From contig CAJNOJ010000001.1 of assembly GCA_905250025.1 (NCBI GenBank), forward strand, positions 1,633,171-1,697,170: DNA of 64,000 bases, given 5' to 3'. Source of the stretch: Adineta ricciae (Eukaryota; Rotifera; Eurotatoria; Adinetida; Adinetidae). Positions 1 to 11,400 of the stretch are shown piece after piece. Every line of letters starts with the position of its first letter. Positions within the stretch are counted from its first letter, which is position 1. The notes beneath the pieces were generated by a model. That model was not told where the DNA came from. It made no database searches and worked only from the letters and a program-made list of their open reading frames with translations. Both the position numbers and the translations under genes were made by a program.

Positions 1-296
1 GTTTGTTGCTGGTAGAGTGTAGCGCTCTCTAGGTGTATTTATCGCACATGGTTGCTTTTATACTACAATTACGAATCGGAGTACAGAATCGAGAGAATAT
101 TTATCCATTGTACGTCAACTCAACATTTTGTCAATATTATGCTGTCGAAAAACAGAAAGGATTGTGAATATTGGAATAACAGTGGCAGAAAAAGAAAAAA
201 TCACTAGACACGTATATTTGAACTCCTCTATGCGAACTATTTCTCGTAGATTTCTCATTGGAACTGACTTACCTCGTATATAAATTAAAATTAGAC
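1..296. other. Left edge, no gene seen
   Basis: I see no supported coding exon here. The stretch lies upstream of the small gene that starts at 297 and may hold its promoter. A short minus-strand open frame (115-321) has no recognisable content. Confidence 0.4.
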
Positions 297-852
297 ATGG
301 CATCATCATCATCAACAACAACTACTACTACCGCATCGGTAGTAACAGCAGAACCAAGTCCTCAGTTAAACCAAATCGGTAAGCTTGATGATGGATCAGA
401 CCAGAAGAATGCATATCATAATGAGAGCGATACAATCAGAATAGAAGCTAAACGAGATGATCCCTCACGGACGGCTTATAGCGGTATGTATCGATGCTGC
501 GATAAACCTTTTTTCGCTATTCTAAAATTACTTATCTTCTGATGACATATTTTTGCTGTTTGAAACATGTAATCATATCCATGTTTAATAGTTCAATCAC
601 GTGGTTATGAACGTGCGGCTTGCAGATGTTCATCAGTACTTTATTCTGGATCACGTAAGACATTACCTGAAGTATATTCTTCACAATCTGTTGTATTTAT
701 ATCTTTTAGAATTACACTCAAATTTGTTCGGTGGTCAATATAGAGGGTCATCAAACTTTGCTCGACCGTTTGATGAATTCCTAGCAGGACCAGGAAATTC
801 AGATGAGCACAATATAACTGACACGAAACAAGGTGATAATAGCAAATCATAG
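297..852 (+). CDS. Small hypothetical protein, three exons, 130 aa
   Basis: I do not recognise this protein. The model is exons 297-483, 592-654 and 710-852, joined by GT-AG introns of 108 and 55 nt with phase 1 kept at both junctions, ending at TAG. The ATG at 297 is the first ATG of the frame; upstream in-frame codons do not include ATG. The N-terminus is a Ser/Thr run (residues 2-20), the middle is acidic and basic, and the C-terminal part is rich in Gly, Ser and Asn. No signal peptide or membrane segment is visible. The splice structure resembles that of the confident genes in this window, but without a homologue the model is moderate. It could also be a fragment of a longer gene. Confidence 0.45.
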
Positions 853-1447
853 GCACATCGCAAATATTCCGTATTACATACTTTCGAAGAGCCTATTAAC
901 TATTTTTATATATTTAAGTACAGATTATGATATGATATAGTTAGCCGTATATTGACAATAATAAATATTTTGTCCTTGAAGAAATCAATCATATGAGATT
1001 CTGCTACGTATCATTCATAGCTGACGTACGAACTTACGTCATATCTCAAGGTTAGAGTTGATTGAAACTATCTGTTCAATTGACGTCAAAGTAGTTGCCA
1101 AAACAAACCGATTTCTTTCTGGTATAACCGAAGACGTAATTTCATTAAAAGAAGAAGGTGTATTCAGTTGACGTCCAGATTCATGACGTACGTTTGTTTT
1201 TTCGTTAATTAGTGTCTTGTTTACACTCATAAATCAAACCACAGAACATTCATACCTTTCGGACTGCATTCGTCATCCGAAAATAACCTGCACAATATCG
1301 ATGATAAGAAAAATAGATAAAACAAAATATATCCTAATACTGCGCAATTCAATTAAGAGAAATTGATCGGGTTTAGGCATCTATAAATACTGTGACGAGT
1401 ACACACCGAATATCATACTTCTCTACAGATAAACTTCAATTCAAACA
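853..1447. promoter_or_regulatory. Intergenic region with probable heat-shock promoter
   Basis: This stretch lies upstream of the first small heat-shock gene. It holds a perfect two-unit heat-shock element of the form GAAnnTTC at 1244-1251 and a TATA box (TATAAATA) at 1382-1389, about 60 bases before the start codon. The heat-shock role is inferred from the downstream gene family. No coding exon is seen. Confidence 0.55.
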
Positions 1448-2426
1448 ATGTCACATTTTCCAATTACACACTACCGTTCATTCAATGATCCATTCGATCG
1501 CTTCTTTGGAGATCAATTGAATTTCTTCGATCCATGGCGTGATTTCGATACGTTTCCAACAGCTTTCTCAACATTTCCTAATTCATTCCGATGGATCAAT
1601 GCACCACGTCAAATGAGTCGTCGATCATCATCATCCTATCACACATCATCTTCATCGGGCAATGTAGGTGCTGGTAGTACCCTTCTTCCAATTTCTTCAC
1701 CATCATTACCAGCTCTTTCTGAAAAATTTCGTGTGCAATTGAACGTGGCTGGTTTCAATCCTGACACAATTCGAACACACGTTGAGGGTCGAAAAGTCAT
1801 TGTCGAGGCAAAAGAAGAAGATCGTCAAGCCAGTGGTGACTATAGTCTTCGTGAAATCCGAAAGACCTATGATCTTCCTGAACATGCTGGTAAGTCAATC
1901 GTTATCTATTGAGTAGATTTACCATTGATATTGTATAGATTCATCAAATTTGGCTTCATTTGTTACACCAAACAACATGCTTGTCATTGAAGTACCTATC
2001 CATGCTCCACGTATCGAACGTCGTCCATCACAAACGCTAGCCGATACTCAAGCACTTAGTTTATTTGGTCAATTTCGTGATCCACTTTTTGACTATCCCG
2101 GATTTATTGCTTCAGCAGACTTTCGTCCCAGTATTATTGATATTGGTGGTGGACAAAAGCGCATTAAAATGTCGTTGGCAGTGAAAAACTACCGACCTGA
2201 ACAAATCAAAGTTTCAGTGAAGAATAATGAATTACTTGTACAAGCTGAAAACATTTACAACGATAATAATCGTTCCGAACGGTCGTTCTTAACAAAATCA
2301 ATTACATTACCACCCGGCACACAAGCTAATGAACTGAAATCCTTTCTGAATTCGGACGGACAACTGGAAATCGAAGCACCATTCATCGAACCTACACATA
2401 TGCGATCCATTGAAGTTCAACATTGA
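1448..2426 (+). CDS. Small heat-shock protein with two alpha-crystallin domains
   Basis: An ATP-independent chaperone of the HSP20 family, expected to hold unfolding proteins in the cytosol. Exons are 1448-1889 and 1939-2426 with a 49-nt intron, giving 309 aa. Two alpha-crystallin domains lie in tandem. The first (about residues 92-175) starts with EKFRVQLNVAGFNPDTI and is interrupted by the intron. The second (about residues 215-300) contains KMSLAVKNYRPEQIKVSVK and KSITLPPGTQ. The N-terminus has the aromatic DPFDRFFGDQ-type segment common to HSP20 proteins. Most animal sHSPs have one such domain; two-domain forms are known in flatworms. The next gene downstream is a paralogue with the intron at the same place. 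A TATA box and a heat-shock element lie upstream, and AATAAA signals follow the stop. Confidence 0.93.
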
Positions 2427-2841
2427 TGAACTATTTCAATACTTGACAGTAATGTTTTTTTCTCTGTATCTTTTATTTTAAATAAATAAAGTCAAGCTCA
2501 TTTCTGACAAAAAAACGATTGCTTTTCCATGGATGTATTCTCGTTTTGAAAACTGTCATATCAGATCAACTGACATGTGGCCTGACGTTACCTAAATAGA
2601 CCACACGTTAGAGGTTGATTAGCAAAAGAAAGCGACGAAAAAAAAACAACAGAAAGAAAAAAAGCGAAGAAAAATGGTGAAGCCTTGCGATTCTTCTAGA
2701 ATGCTCGCAATACTACTCGAATAATTTTCTGTGTGATGGAAAGCTATATATAAATATCCGATTGTCAGATTGTATCAAGCATACAAAAACAACATAATAC
2801 ACTTTCTATTTGTCTGACTATTACTCGCTTCGTTTGAAACA
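2427..2841 (+). promoter_or_regulatory. Heat-shock promoter of the second sHSP gene
   Basis: The first part carries the AATAAATAAA polyadenylation signal of the preceding gene (about 2480). At 2691-2706 there is a clustered heat-shock element: TTC repeated, then TTC-TA-GAA-TG-CTC, which is two perfect units and one near-match in the right spacing. A TATA box (TATATATAAATA) is at 2745-2756, about 90 bases before the ATG at 2842. This is the clearest heat-shock promoter in the window. Confidence 0.7.
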
Positions 2842-3819
2842 ATGGCTTTCTTTCCTATCTATCATTATCGTATACATGATGATCCGGGTGTCCGATACTT
2901 TGGAGACCAACTCGACTTTTTTGATCCATGGAATGATTTGAATTCATCGCCAACAGCTGTAGTCGTTGCTCCTGACAGATTTCATTGGGTCAATCAACCG
3001 CGACAACAAAGACGCTCTTCAAATACCAAATCTCCGTGTCAACATCAAGTAGCACGAGCGCCGAATGTCGAAAAGTTTCGTATTCAATTTAATGTCGCCG
3101 GTTTCAATCCTGAAACGATCAAAACTCATGTTGAAGGTCAAAAGGTAGTCATCCTAGCAAAACAAGAAGAGCGTCTACCTGATGGTGATTATAACATTCG
3201 AGAAGTACGAAAATCATGTCCTTTACCTGAACATGCTGGTAAGTCTTTATTTCGAATAGTTTCTATTCTGATTGATTATTTGTCTTTTATAGATACAAAT
3301 CAATTAGTTTCATACGTGACACCGAATCATGTCTTGGTCATTGAAGTTCCAATTAAAAATCCCGAACTTGAACGTCGCCAATCAGAAATCAAATCTGAAA
3401 ATCAAAACTTATCTCAATTTGGTTCAAATCGTGATCCACAGTTCAACTATAATGCTTTCTTGGCTGATTCAGGTTTTCAACCACAGATCATCAATAAAGA
3501 TGATAATAAGAAACAACTGGCAATGACTTTGGACATGAAGAATTATGGCGCAGATGAGATTAAAGTATCCGTAAAAAACAATGAATTGATTGTCAAAGGT
3601 GAACAGCGAAATAAGAACAATAACTATTCAGAACGATCATTCTTCTTCAAATCAGTGGCATTACCACCGGGTGCACAAGTTGAACAATTGCAATCGTATT
3701 TAACCCCGGAGGGTCAATTAAAAATTGAAGTACCTTTCGAGGAACAAAAAGAAGAAGCACAATCTGTTGAAAATCAAAAAGAAGAATCCAAACCTGCAGA
3801 AGAACAAAATAAAAACTAA
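2842..3819 (+). CDS. Small heat-shock protein with two alpha-crystallin domains (paralogue)
   Basis: Tandem paralogue of the gene at 1448. Exons 2842-3238 and 3293-3819 give 307 aa. The 54-nt intron is at the same codon as in the neighbour, after PEHA, and ends in TATAG. It has no in-frame stop and a length divisible by three, so an unspliced message would encode a 325-aa protein with an 18-residue insert inside the first alpha-crystallin domain. The first domain has EKFRIQFNVAGFNPETIKTH and the second has MTLDMKNYGADEIKVSVKNN. The C-terminus is a charged Glu/Lys/Gln tail of about 30 residues that the neighbour lacks. The promoter has heat-shock elements and a TATA box. Polyadenylation signal AATAAA is near 3898. 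Confidence 0.92.
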   Translation: MAFFPIYHYRIHDDPGVRYFGDQLDFFDPWNDLNSSPTAVVVAPDRFHWVNQPRQQRRSSNTKSPCQHQVARAPNVEKFRIQFNVAGFNPETIKTHVEGQKVVILAKQEERLPDGDYNIREVRKSCPLPEHAGKSLFRIVSILIDYLSFIDTNQLVSYVTPNHVLVIEVPIKNPELERRQSEIKSENQNLSQFGSNRDPQFNYNAFLADSGFQPQIINKDDNKKQLAMTLDMKNYGADEIKVSVKNNELIVKGEQRNKNNNYSERSFFFKSVALPPGAQVEQLQSYLTPEGQLKIEVPFEEQKEEAQSVENQKEESKPAEEQNKN

Positions 3820-3980
3820 ATCTATTATGTCAGAATAGCTATAATCTTTTGTTTCGTGTGTATTTTGATTTTATTTCACAGTTTCTATTTTTAATTGAAT
3901 AAATATAATATAGTTGTAAAATACAAAAGTTCTGAGAATTTTTCCTACTTTCAAAAGATACCTATCCTGGCCTTACTCTC

Positions 3981-4051
3981 GCCGCGGTAGTATAATGGTA
4001 GTACATCCGGTTGTGGTCCGGATAACGCAGGTTCGATTCCTGCCCGTGGCA
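3981..4051 (+). tRNA. trnH-GTG: tRNA-His (GTG anticodon)
   Basis: A full cloverleaf can be folded. Acceptor stem GCCGCGG pairs with CCGTGGC. The anticodon stem TCCGG/CCGGA encloses loop TTGTGGT (anticodon GTG), and the T arm is GCAGG-TTCGATT-CCTGC. The A-box region and the B-box (GGTTCGATTCC) are present. Discriminator A is at 4051, and a T run directly downstream (about 4056-4063) fits a Pol III terminator. No intron. Confidence 0.95.
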
Positions 4052-4363
4052 TATGAATTTTTTTTACCAACATTGAATCCTTAAATCGTCGGAACTCAAT
4101 ATCAACAAATGGATTAATACTTCGTTCGACCACATCCATCGTTCAATATAATAAAAATATTCTGTCGATACGTGAACGATCTGTTTTATTTTTATTTTAT
4201 TCTGAAAGATCGAGTTGATATGTTCTGCATTCTAATGAATGAGCTGTACAAGTCATAGGCTTTGAACTTTCCATTGAAAGAAAATGAACATTCGCAGTTC
4301 CGTTTGAACTTAGCTTTACAAATGGTGGTTGGATTAAAACCGAGTTGTTTGTAAAGGTATCTC

Positions 4364-4434
4364 GCCGCGGTAGTATAATGGTAGTACATCCGGTTGTGGT
4401 CCGGATAACGCAGGTTCGATTCCTGCCCGTGGCA
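4364..4434 (+). tRNA. trnH-GTG: tRNA-His (GTG anticodon), second copy
   Basis: Identical over the mature region to the tRNA at 3981-4051, in the same orientation and 383 bases further on. It also has a downstream T run (about 4441-4450) as Pol III terminator. The flanks differ apart from a few bases next to the gene, so the copy is either old or the mature part is held by selection or gene conversion. Confidence 0.95.
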
Positions 4435-4803
4435 TATGAAATTTTTTTTTCCGAGAAAATTTCATATCCACGATTTGATGTGGATTTAGAGCGACATTTT
4501 CGATTTGTTTACACACGCATTGATCATAAGGAGAAAAGATCTTTTCATACGTCTTTATATTAAATAACATCATTTTTTTTGTTTATTTCGATTTAGAAAA
4601 ATCGTTCGTTGAATTTTGTTTTTCAAAAATCCATTCATTGAGAACGATTTAAATCATGTTTTCTTATTCTTTTTTTTGCGAGAACAACAACAACAATAAC
4701 AAGAAGAAGAAGACAATTACAAATCGGTCGGTCATACAAAAACAAAACTGTTATTCGTAATGATGTTATAGATTCTTCTTGACTTGTTGTTTTGTTAGTC
4801 GAT
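4435..4803. other. Intergenic, 3' side of RACK1
   Basis: Contains the Pol III terminator of the second tRNA-His and then AT-rich sequence with a CAA/AAG-rich simple tract (about 4680-4710). It is probably the 3' UTR of the minus-strand RACK1 gene. No coding exon is seen. Confidence 0.4.
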
Positions 4804-5906
4804 TTAACGTTGTCGAACTTCGAATACTCGAATTTGTTTGTCAGTGTAACCAGCAAACAATGTTTGACCGTCAGCGGACCAAGCCAATGATGTACATTGC
4901 TTGTCGGATTTAACTTCTTCGGCCACAGTTTTTGTTTCCAAGTCCCAGATTTTAATCGATGTTCCGCTTGCTAGAATAGAAAAGCAGATCATTTAGATTA
5001 TCTTTCTATTTTTCTGGCGACCTCTATACCTGCGCAAAGCCAGTATCGATTTGGTGAGAATGTCAAAGCATTGATCATAGCACCGCTATCGAGTGTGTAT
5101 AGGTGTTTTCCGTCGTTAAGATCCCATAACATAGCTTGGCCGTCTCGGTCACCACTGGCACATAATGAACCATCTGGAGATACTGTAACAGTATTTACAT
5201 AGGAATTATGACCATGATGATTTGTACGTAATTTGCAGTTGGTTAAATTCCAAACCTAATATACGAGTTGAAATCCGAGTGAAAGTTAACTTATCGAATG
5301 CTTACTTTGACAAGTTTATCCCAACCAGCTGAAACGATAAGTGGATCTTTTTGATTTGGACTGAAACGTACACATGAGACCCAGTCTGTGTGGTTATCAT
5401 CGACAATTGTATATTTGCCTAAATAAAAGTGTAAAGTATAATTTTCATTGAGTTCCAACGTTTGTCTTCTTACATTGACCAACGGTGTTCCATAATTTAA
5501 TTGTTTTATCTCGACTTCCACTAACAATTTGTCGATTGTCGGCGGAGAAGGCAACACTTAGAACGTCTTTCTTATGGCTGACAAATTGGCGTGTGCTGGT
5601 ACCGACGGATAAATCCCAAAGACGAAGTGAACCGTCCCATGAACCACTAACAGCGAAGAGACCATCACTTGAGATGACAACATCAGAAACGAAATGTGAA
5701 TGACCACGTAATGCTTTGCTTGGCACACCACATGATGTACTTTCACCTGTTGGATCGTGTTGGTTGTTCAATTGCCAAATGATGATGGATTTATCTCGTG
5801 AAGACGAGAGAACGATATCAGGAAATTGAGGTGTTGTTGCGATTTGCGTAACCCAATCATTGTGACCGACGAGAACGCCTTTTAAAGCAAGATAGTCGTT
5901 CGACAT
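4804..5906 (-). CDS. RACK1: RACK1, ribosome-bound WD40 scaffold
   Basis: Receptor for activated C kinase 1, a seven-bladed WD40 propeller on the 40S ribosomal subunit that docks signalling proteins. Exons in reading order are 5906-5474, 5418-5306, 5255-5030 and 4970-4804, with introns of 50-59 nt; 312 aa, close to the usual 313-317. Typical segments include [16 protein letters not shown] at the N-terminus, [29 protein letters not shown], and the last blade with [12 protein letters not shown] and VFEVRQR. All phases agree across the junctions. In vertebrates RACK1 introns host snoRNAs; the introns here are too short for that. Confidence 0.96.
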
Positions 5907-6305
5907 AATCGATGTTTATTTCCTGGTGAGAAGAAAAATCTAAAAGAAATCGACAAGTCTTAGTTAAACCATGTTACTCAACAGAACAAATAAACAAAAT
6001 ATTTCTAATGTTGTTTTACATATGAAAAACCTGACGGTCATTTAGACCAATAAACATTTTAAAGAAGTGAAATCGGTACGAACAAGATGTAAATAAATTT
6101 TTTCTACTTTTCATGTTTTTAAACTAATTTTTATCACAAAAAAATATTCCTAGGTTTTATTTCAAATAAAACTCGGAAAAATTTTCAGTAAAAAATTTTC
6201 AGTTCGCTAGATGGCGCTAGTCTATGTTCACACGTGTTCTCGTTATCCTAGACGAAGGTATCTAAATTTTACTTGAATTGTTAGTTTTTTGTTTTTCATG
6301 AACTT
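5907..6305. other. Intergenic, RACK1 promoter side
   Basis: AT-rich region between the starts of RACK1 and the end of the HAD gene. No coding exon or clear motif is seen. It should contain the RACK1 promoter and the 3' end of the downstream minus-strand gene. Confidence 0.35.
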
Positions 6306-7028
6306 CTAACTAAATTTATTGATTAATTCTTTAAGGCTGCTAATCGTGTGACTTCTATCGATATCGGCATGTTCATCCTTCGTCAACAAGAGAACATGAC
6401 AACCTGCTGCTCGTCCTCCTTGGTAATCAAGTTTCACATCATCACCGATATGACAGAGATGTTCGTTGGATTTCACTTGTGCTAATTTTGCTGCACGATT
6501 GAAAATGTCTGCTTGAGGCTTGTACGCTCCGCAATTTCGAGGTGTTAGAATAAACTGGAAATATTGTCGGAGTTGATGTTGTTCAAGCAGTGATTCCAAA
6601 CGTTCATCAAAATTTGATATAACACCGAGTGTTTTCTTTGGTTTCAATTCTCTTAAAACTTCATCAGCTTCAGGATGTTTAACCCACAGTTCGCCTTTAG
6701 CGAATTCATCATAAATAATTAGACTTAATTTATTCAATTGTTCCGATGAGAGATGATAATCTTTGAATGTATACTCAATCAAGAACGTCCACCATTGACG
6801 AGAAGTTATATTCGTACGAACACCATAGCCCGGATGCTTGATATTCAACGTACGAAAAGCTTGAATAAAATTTGTTCGAAGTAATGATTCATCGATCGAT
6901 TCCACGCCTAAATGTTGACGAGCTAATCGTGCATACTGATGAGGCGCACCATTTCGAACTGTTAATAGAACGTTATGAACATCAAATGTAATAGCTTGAA
7001 TATGTTTTAAAATAGATTTTGCCGACAT
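6306..7028 (-). CDS. HDHD3: HDHD3-like haloacid dehalogenase family protein
   Basis: A single-exon 240-aa protein of the HAD superfamily, closest in layout to animal HDHD3. The HAD motifs are in order: motif I ITFDVHNVLL (residues 13-22), the cap with TSRQWWTFLIEYTF (about 73-87), motif II GVISNFDERL (about 134-143), motif III Lys in CGAYKPQADIF (about 165), and motif IV HIGDDVKLDYQGGRAAG (about 192-208). In motif I the second Asp of DxDx[TV] is His, so acid/base catalysis should be altered. HDHD3 proteins also deviate here (DVKDT in the human protein, from memory). The substrate is unknown. The start is the first ATG, seven bases after an in-frame TGA-containing leader. Confidence 0.88.
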   Translation of the reverse strand: MSAKSILKHIQAITFDVHNVLLTVRNGAPHQYARLARQHLGVESIDESLLRTNFIQAFRTLNIKHPGYGVRTNITSRQWWTFLIEYTFKDYHLSSEQLNKLSLIIYDEFAKGELWVKHPEADEVLRELKPKKTLGVISNFDERLESLLEQHQLRQYFQFILTPRNCGAYKPQADIFNRAAKLAQVKSNEHLCHIGDDVKLDYQGGRAAGCHVLLLTKDEHADIDRSHTISSLKELINKFS

Positions 7029-7174
7029 TGACGGTGATCTAGAGAGATGCAGTCATCGATAGGTAACCGAGAGCATTGATATTTATATTCCGAATAAACA
7101 AAACACAAGTCGATTTTTTCGAAAAAGCTTTATTGAATATTTTTGTTTACGTTAGCGAGAAAAAAAAACACTAT

Positions 7175-8014
7175 TTAATTTAAAAATTTCATGGACATTT
7201 TTTCGTCCACATCGATATTCGAGAGAGTTTCGCAAAATTCTTCAAATGTTATCGTCAAATCACCATCAGCATCCTAGAAATAAATAATCAATTATCGCAA
7301 ATGATACGGAATTCGTTTACCAATTCTTCTATCGTATGATCTGCAATCGTGGCAATCTGTTCGTCGTGAATATTTCCACCAACCTAGATCATCCAATTAT
7401 GGTTTTGTCTCAGTATTTCAATCACTGCGATTGAACTTACCATAAGTTTTAAGATTTCTGTTAGTTCATTTCGATCGATTTTCGAATCATGGTTACGATC
7501 GTACATCTACACGACCAAAAAAATCGATTAAGTTTCAGTTTTGCATGTACAATCAAGACGACTGACACTGAACAGAAATAATAACTTCTTATCTTTGGTA
7601 TTCAAGTTGGTGATTATCTTGCCACGTCGAAATCGAGCAAGGACATTGGCGAATTGTCGAAAATCAATACGATTATTTATTCCTAGAGAACAGAAAGTGT
7701 TCGCGAATGATTTGATCATCGAATCGACTAACCATGATCTTGAATGATGATATCAGCAAGACGTTCACCTAGAGGATTCATTGAAACTTCACGAATTTCT
7801 AATAAATCTTCGCGAGTAAGGAATCCAGTTGGTGGAGTTCGTTTTTCAAGTTCTTGAAAACGAACGTACAATCGTTGAAGTTGTCGCGGGGTGAAGCCTA
7901 AGATCAGAGTTAAATAAACAGAAGTAACTCAACCGAAAAGGATATTCAACCTGTTTCGTGGCAAATCTCCTCGGCTTGATCTGCTGGTAGTACAGCGCTC
8001 TTATTCGCTCCCAT
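7175..8014 (-). CDS. CHP1: CHP1-like calcineurin B homologous protein (EF-hand)
   Basis: An N-myristoylated calcium sensor; CHP proteins bind and support Na+/H+ exchangers and inhibit calcineurin. Exons in order are 8014-7951, 7897-7733, 7682-7567, 7506-7441, 7383-7321 and 7273-7175; introns 46-60 nt; 190 aa (human CHP1 is 195). The N-terminus MGANKSA fits myristoylation at Gly2. EF-hands 1 and 2 are degenerate, as in CHP. EF-hand 3 (YDRNHDSKIDRNEL) and EF-hand 4 (DADGDLTITFEEF) keep the Asp/Asn ligands and the Glu at position 12. The C-terminus DVDEKMSMKFLN matches the CHP1 ending pattern. The third donor site (GTCAGT) is weaker than the others but is needed to keep the frame. Confidence 0.9.
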
Positions 8015-8430
8015 AAAAACTATGTATTTACAACATGGAATATATACTACGTATTTATAAGTGAAAGCTTTCGCTTTTTTGTTCTTCTGCGGGAGGGAGA
8101 AAGAGAGTCTATTATAATGTAATTCACTTGCGCAGGTAGAGAGAACGATAACACAAGTCAACATGATTATTATCATCAATCAATATAGGAATGTTTGAAG
8201 TAATGAAAAGAACAAACGAGTGTTTTATAACTTCTTTCAATATTCATATTTATTTTCGATTTTTCCTGCGCATATCCTATTCAGACAAAATAAGTATGCA
8301 AGGAACGAGGACGAAGAATGAAACGATCTAATCTGACGTGGAAAAGAAAGTTAAGTTTCTGGACGGTGAAGAAACAAGAAAATTTTTTATGTTAGAAACG
8401 AATTTGACTAGATTTGATTGAAAATTGCTT
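8015..8430. other. Intergenic, no gene seen
   Basis: Between the start of the CHP1-like gene and the end of the Dispatched-like gene. It contains AT-rich sequence with no coding exon. It should hold the CHP1 promoter and the Dispatched 3' UTR. Confidence 0.35.
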
Positions 8431-11400
8431 TTAAATCTTATCTAATGGTTCATTAGAACTTCGACATCGTTGAAAGCAGGTCTTTATCCGTGCAAATGGA
8501 ATCGATCCACAGGTGCCTACTGGTCCAATAATCGCACATAAAGGCAGAAAGAAGAATGTCGCAAATAGCCACGATGTAGACACTACAAAGTTCAAAAATA
8601 CGATTCACCCAGTGATCGAAATATGGAGAACATACTGATAGTCATGAGAAATTGTCCCATTCGTTGGAAAGAACTGAGTGATGATAATGTCATCGAAAAT
8701 CCTGCAGCAAATGTGGTGAATGCAGCCATAAAAACTGCTGATCCAACGCGTGACGCTGATTCTGTCACACGTGTTTCTCGCTCAGCTTGTTGCTCCTTGT
8801 ATAGCAAATGATACGGACCGATTTCTAAAGAAAAGATACTCTTACTTCAAACTCAAACAAGAAAAGCATACCTGGTTGATTCGATTCTAACGTTGACGGT
8901 GTATAACGATGACGAATCTTCTTTCTCTCATTTTGAATATCCGTCATGTTCGTATGAATATATCCAACACCGAAATGAACAACAAAGTCAACAGATAAAC
9001 CAACAGCCATGATCACAATAATCGCTTCTACAATACCCAATTCCCATTTTAGAAGAACGAACACTGCAACGCCATCAGCTAAACGAAAAGATCGATGTCA
9101 TTTATTCTTTCTGAAGGATCGTTAACTACCTATAGCGAAACTAATGGTCAGCAAAGCATACAATGCAATAAACAAATTGCCAGACGTTAAGAATAAGACT
9201 AATAGAGCGATAGCCAACGATGCTATCAATGACGAAAAAGAGCCCACCAGCAATTCACGTTGAATACCGTAGAATGCAAAACCCGGCGAAGAGAACCAAG
9301 CGTGTTTCAAATGTTCAGGCGCATGTTCTTTTATATACGGATCAAAGAAGCTTTTCACTTGCAAATAGTAACTATTGTATGAATCATAATCAGTACGATT
9401 AAGAGCACCTAAAATCGGTACATCGATGCAAATAATTGCAAGAAATCGAACTTTATACCGTACCTCGAATGGTAATAATGACTGCAAATGGTCGAATACT
9501 TCCGTCGATTGGTGATGGCTTATCGGGTAAAACGGCCCAATTAACAGATCGTTGTTGAGTCAACTGTCTATCACAAAAATCTGCTGGGACATTATTCGCA
9601 CCCGCTTCGCCAGTTAAACATTGCATAGCGGTTTTCAATGCCGACCGTTGATATTCTTCAGTTAAGTCATCACGCACGGAACCATTGAGATAATTTCGAA
9701 TTTCTTCAATATCATAACTTCGTTCAATCTAAATGGAACGAAACCGTTTACAAAACAGAGTTTTTTTTTCTAATAGAAATCAAACCTGTTCTTTGTAAAG
9801 TCTTGCTAAAGTACGATTGAATAATTTCCGATAATTCGAATAAATTATTTTGGGATTTCTTATATTGGTCAGTTGTCTGTAACTAACTCGATACAATGTC
9901 ATATTGATTCGCTCCATTTTCCTATCAATATAGCCTTCCTGGTTCGATAAATCCTCTTCAACCTTATAACTAGTTGTCCGTACAGTATCGGCGACTAACT
10001 TTTCGATTAATTTCATATTGACTTTACCGATATATTTAATCATATCGATATGATTCGTTTGCGAAGTATTCAATCGTGCTCGATCATCAGCTATTTTCTC
10101 GATCAGTATACTATCTGTGGTCAGCTGAAACATATTCGATATAGTTCTTCGTATCTAAAACTCAACTCCCTTTCTTACTTGATTGAATGCGTCGAAATCT
10201 TTTTCTAGATCATAGGTTGAGGAAAACAGATCTTTACGCGTTCCTAAATGTGTAATAAATCGTTTGAAAAATTGTTGTGTTCGTTGTTGATTCAAATAAA
10301 CTGGCATTAGATGAAGCTTGCCGCGGTCATTCATATCGAATACGTAACCATCGTCAATATCACGTATGCCAAATATGAATGAAACGCGTGGATAAGCAAA
10401 TAGACGACGTTCATCTTTTATATAACCATTGAATTTATGTTTCATTCCAAACTCGTAGTTTTCCATTGGATTGCCTTGTAGAAAGAAGATGACTTTTTGA
10501 GTCGTTGGAACTTGCAATTTCGGATAATAGAAAACTCCGATGAGACCTAAATCATCGTTGAAATTCTTTCTTAATCGAGTCAGAAATCTCTTCCTACCTA
10601 ACACGCCGAGACATAGAAATAATGGTACTAACAAATAACGTAGTTTAATTACAATTTGCGGAATAAGATGGGCAAAAATGTAAATTCGAATATCTTTGCA
10701 ATACAGCGCAAAACGGCGATAGAATGTCACGGGTGGATGAGTCGTTGTTGATGTTTGATTAGTCTTTTTCGAGCATATAGATACCAAACGAGAGAGTATA
10801 TCAAGAATATGTTTCTCATAAATAACCTTGAACGAAGAAAAAAGTGACAATCAGACGAAGATAAAACAGCAACTTACTGCAAATGCAGCAATGGCAGTGA
10901 CTGTGATAAAAAAGTAAAGTAAAATACATGTTCCAGTATAAACACCGAAAACTTGAACAAACGAGATGTTTGTTAACATGTTCGTAAAGAAAGCTGCCGA
11001 TGTTGTGAACGAAGTGACAAACATGGATGATGCAGCATGTTTCAATGTATTGGACATGATTTCGATGAGTGCGGCTTCATTTAAGAGACTTTTTCGGATT
11101 TCTTCGGTTTCATGGTACAAACGAGTACGATGACGAAATTGAAATGCATTCAAAGGCCTTTTCGATTTACTTGGTTTTATTTTTTGATTTGATGAGAGAA
11201 TTTCATGATTAGATGGAGCATTCAACGGTATGTCTGAATCTAAATATAGAATATTCAATAAGTGTATGATGTGTAAATAGGAACTCATAATACTGTCTTT
11301 CAAATTGAATCGTTCATGTACCCGATATACGGGTCAAACGGCGCTCACAATGAAAAACAAATAACTTACTATCGGACGTGAGTTTTTCTTGATGTTGTTT

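Noticed and set aside
8583-8608. A 26-nt intron at the end of the Dispatched-like gene
   Set aside because: The phase would fit, but an alternative donor (GTATGT) gives a normal 53-nt intron and a better match to the family.
10155-10178. A 24-nt intron in the Dispatched-like gene
   Set aside because: A downstream acceptor (TTTCAG) gives a 54-nt intron in phase, as in the rest of the gene.
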